Assembly: GCF_047496725.1 (NCBI RefSeq) | Contig: NC_132983.1 | Location: 4,875,501-4,939,500 of the forward strand | Reading direction: 5' to 3' | Source of the DNA: Anoplolepis gracilipes | Lineage: Eukaryota > Arthropoda > Insecta > Hymenoptera > Formicidae | Length of the DNA stretch: 64,000 nucleotides | Shown here: piece after piece, positions 62,618 through 64,000 of the stretch | Position numbering within the stretch: position 1 is the first letter of the stretch | Layout: every line of letters begins with the position of its first letter | Made by a program: the position numbers and the translations under genes | The notes under the pieces: generated by a model | Seen by the model: the letters and a program-made list of their open reading frames with translations, nothing else | Told to the model about the DNA's origin: nothing | Databases searched by the model: none

Positions 62618-64000
62618 CTGGAAACAGGTCCGTCTTCATGCATCGTGAGATATACAGAGTGTCCCAAAAGTAATGAGAAAGGGACACGTGCGTTTTTATT
62701 TTATGTAAGAATAACGATTTTTTTTTCTTTTTTTTTTGTTTCGAAAAAACTAGATCTCGGAGATAAAAATAAATAATTAAACATTTCATTATTGTTTAGT
62801 TTAAAGTAGATAGCATGAACGTTAATTTTTGATCGCGAGCAAAACGTTTTATATCCACATTTCCGGATGCCTAATAGTGTTGCTGCGTAGCGATTCAATA
62901 TGTAAACAGTACGATGAATGGACGACGTATTAACGTGATTTAACGAAAGGCACACGCGGTAGCCGGTGTTTATCAGTGTTTGTAATACGATAATCGTTAC
63001 CTAGCTCGGCGCGATTATTTGTATATACGACGACCGCCTGTGTATGTACAGTTTCCGTAACGATTATTCCTCTCGTACTGAGAGAAACGTATGAAACGTA
63101 TTGAATGAGCGCGAAATATATTGCACATATATGCGCAAAACGTAACGCTGTTGTTGGCAGGAAATTATTCTGATTTGTTTGTCCGCTTTGTTCTTCCCTT
63201 TCACGTGTCTCGATAATTTTTTTTTCTATTAAATTTCGTCACGTATTTACGTTTTTTTTTTTTTCCCCGCCGTTAAAAAATCGCGCGTATCAGACATTAA
63301 GGGTGAAAAATAATTATATGAAGGTAGTACGAAATTAATAATAATTTGTAAATTTTTGCGCGCGATAAATGTAACAAAAATAATAGCAAAGCAAGAATAA
63401 ACTGCGTAAGATTGTAAAATGCGCGAACGAAAGTTTATATTGGTTTTACTGACGAAATCGGCCTCGTTTATTTGCAAACTTCAATATCGGGATATCGCGC
63501 GCAATGTGACGCACGATGTCTCGCACCTCTCTCTTGAAAATTGAGCAGACGCATCAAAGGGAAAAAGGATCTGACAAAGTGGTTTCGCCTTTCCGCACCG
63601 TTTCTTGTTTCCTTGTTTTGTTCAACGATTTGTACCTTTCTCGATGGCGACTCGGCCGCGGTAATGGAGAAACGTGATGCGCGTGCTGCAAAAATACAGA
63701 GCAGCTGTATCTATGTACAGTAACGTGTGTGCGGTTGTTAATGAAGTACTTTCTTTTCTAGAGGTACTCGAAATATTATCCGACCGTCCGATAACGAGGA
63801 AATATTCGTCCGCAACGTCAAAAGATTCCATATTTGCAGATAATGATAATTCGTCGGGCGGCTTTGAAGTTGATCAGGATTAATATAATAATAATTCCAT
63901 TCAAGTCATGTAATCTGGTATCTAGTTAACGTTACAAAAGACTTTGCAAAATTGCGCAAATATCACGTTTGAAAAATTTGTTAAAATTAATGAATTGCTC
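62618..64000. other. Sequence upstream of the first coding exon
   Basis: A mix of AT-rich DNA and GC-richer patches (62880-63110, 63480-63860) that probably holds 5'UTR exon, promoter or intron sequence of the cyclase gene. A transposon-like TACAGAGTGTCCCAAAAG occurs at 62653-62670, just upstream of exon 1. Open frames at 63541-63883 (plus) and 63622-63831 (minus) overlap one another, and neither can be assigned. Confidence 0.5.

Noticed and set aside
1..64000. tRNA, rRNA and well-known insect microRNA sequences
   Set aside because: No cloverleaf with matching anticodon and T-arm was seen, and none of the familiar microRNA seeds I looked for was found by eye. A tRNAscan-SE and a miRBase search would settle this.

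Overview
The window is a piece of an insect nuclear genome. It is strongly AT-rich, has long introns full of (TA)n, (TG)n, (CT)n and poly-T tracts, and its few GC-richer islands are not depleted of CpG. That composition fits a hymenopteran such as an ant, but the species assignment is inference.

One protein-coding gene dominates the window. It lies on the minus strand from about 62617 (first coding exon found) down to the stop codon at 7243, so it spans about 55 kb. I reconstructed 19 coding exons. Each junction has GT/AG ends and a matching reading phase, and together they give one continuous frame of 1107 codons. The product is a class III transmembrane adenylyl cyclase: short cytosolic N-terminus, six membrane helices, catalytic C1a domain, C1b linker, six more helices with a glycosylatable extracellular loop, catalytic C2 domain, and an Asn-rich tail. 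Sequence hallmarks place it with the vertebrate ADCY5/ADCY6 (calcium-inhibited) group. I cannot fix the Drosophila orthologue name from memory.

Layout, in genomic order: 1-7242 is downstream intergenic DNA with simple repeats, a long inverted repeat and candidate poly(A) signals. 7243-10381 holds the C2 exons (19 to 16). 10847-14324 holds the second membrane cassette (exons 15 to 11), with two tandem duplications in its introns. 15008-22743 holds the C1b and C1a exons (10 to 5), interrupted by an intron with a dispersed repeat family. 28110-28259 is the helix 6/linker exon. A 25-kb intron follows (28260-53317). 53318-54908 encodes the first membrane cassette (exons 3 and 2). A 7.5-kb intron leads to exon 1 at 62459-62617. 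The remaining 1.4 kb probably holds 5' non-coding or promoter sequence.

I found no convincing second gene, tRNA, rRNA or CRISPR array, and no intact transposon. Most open frames outside the exons are short, AT-driven and unsupported. The points most worth a second look are a TAGTAG tandem acceptor at exon 10, a weak splice donor after exon 15, an in-frame retained-intron terminus after exon 3, the short N-terminus, the repeat family in the exon 6/7 intron, and a long hairpin inside the giant intron.
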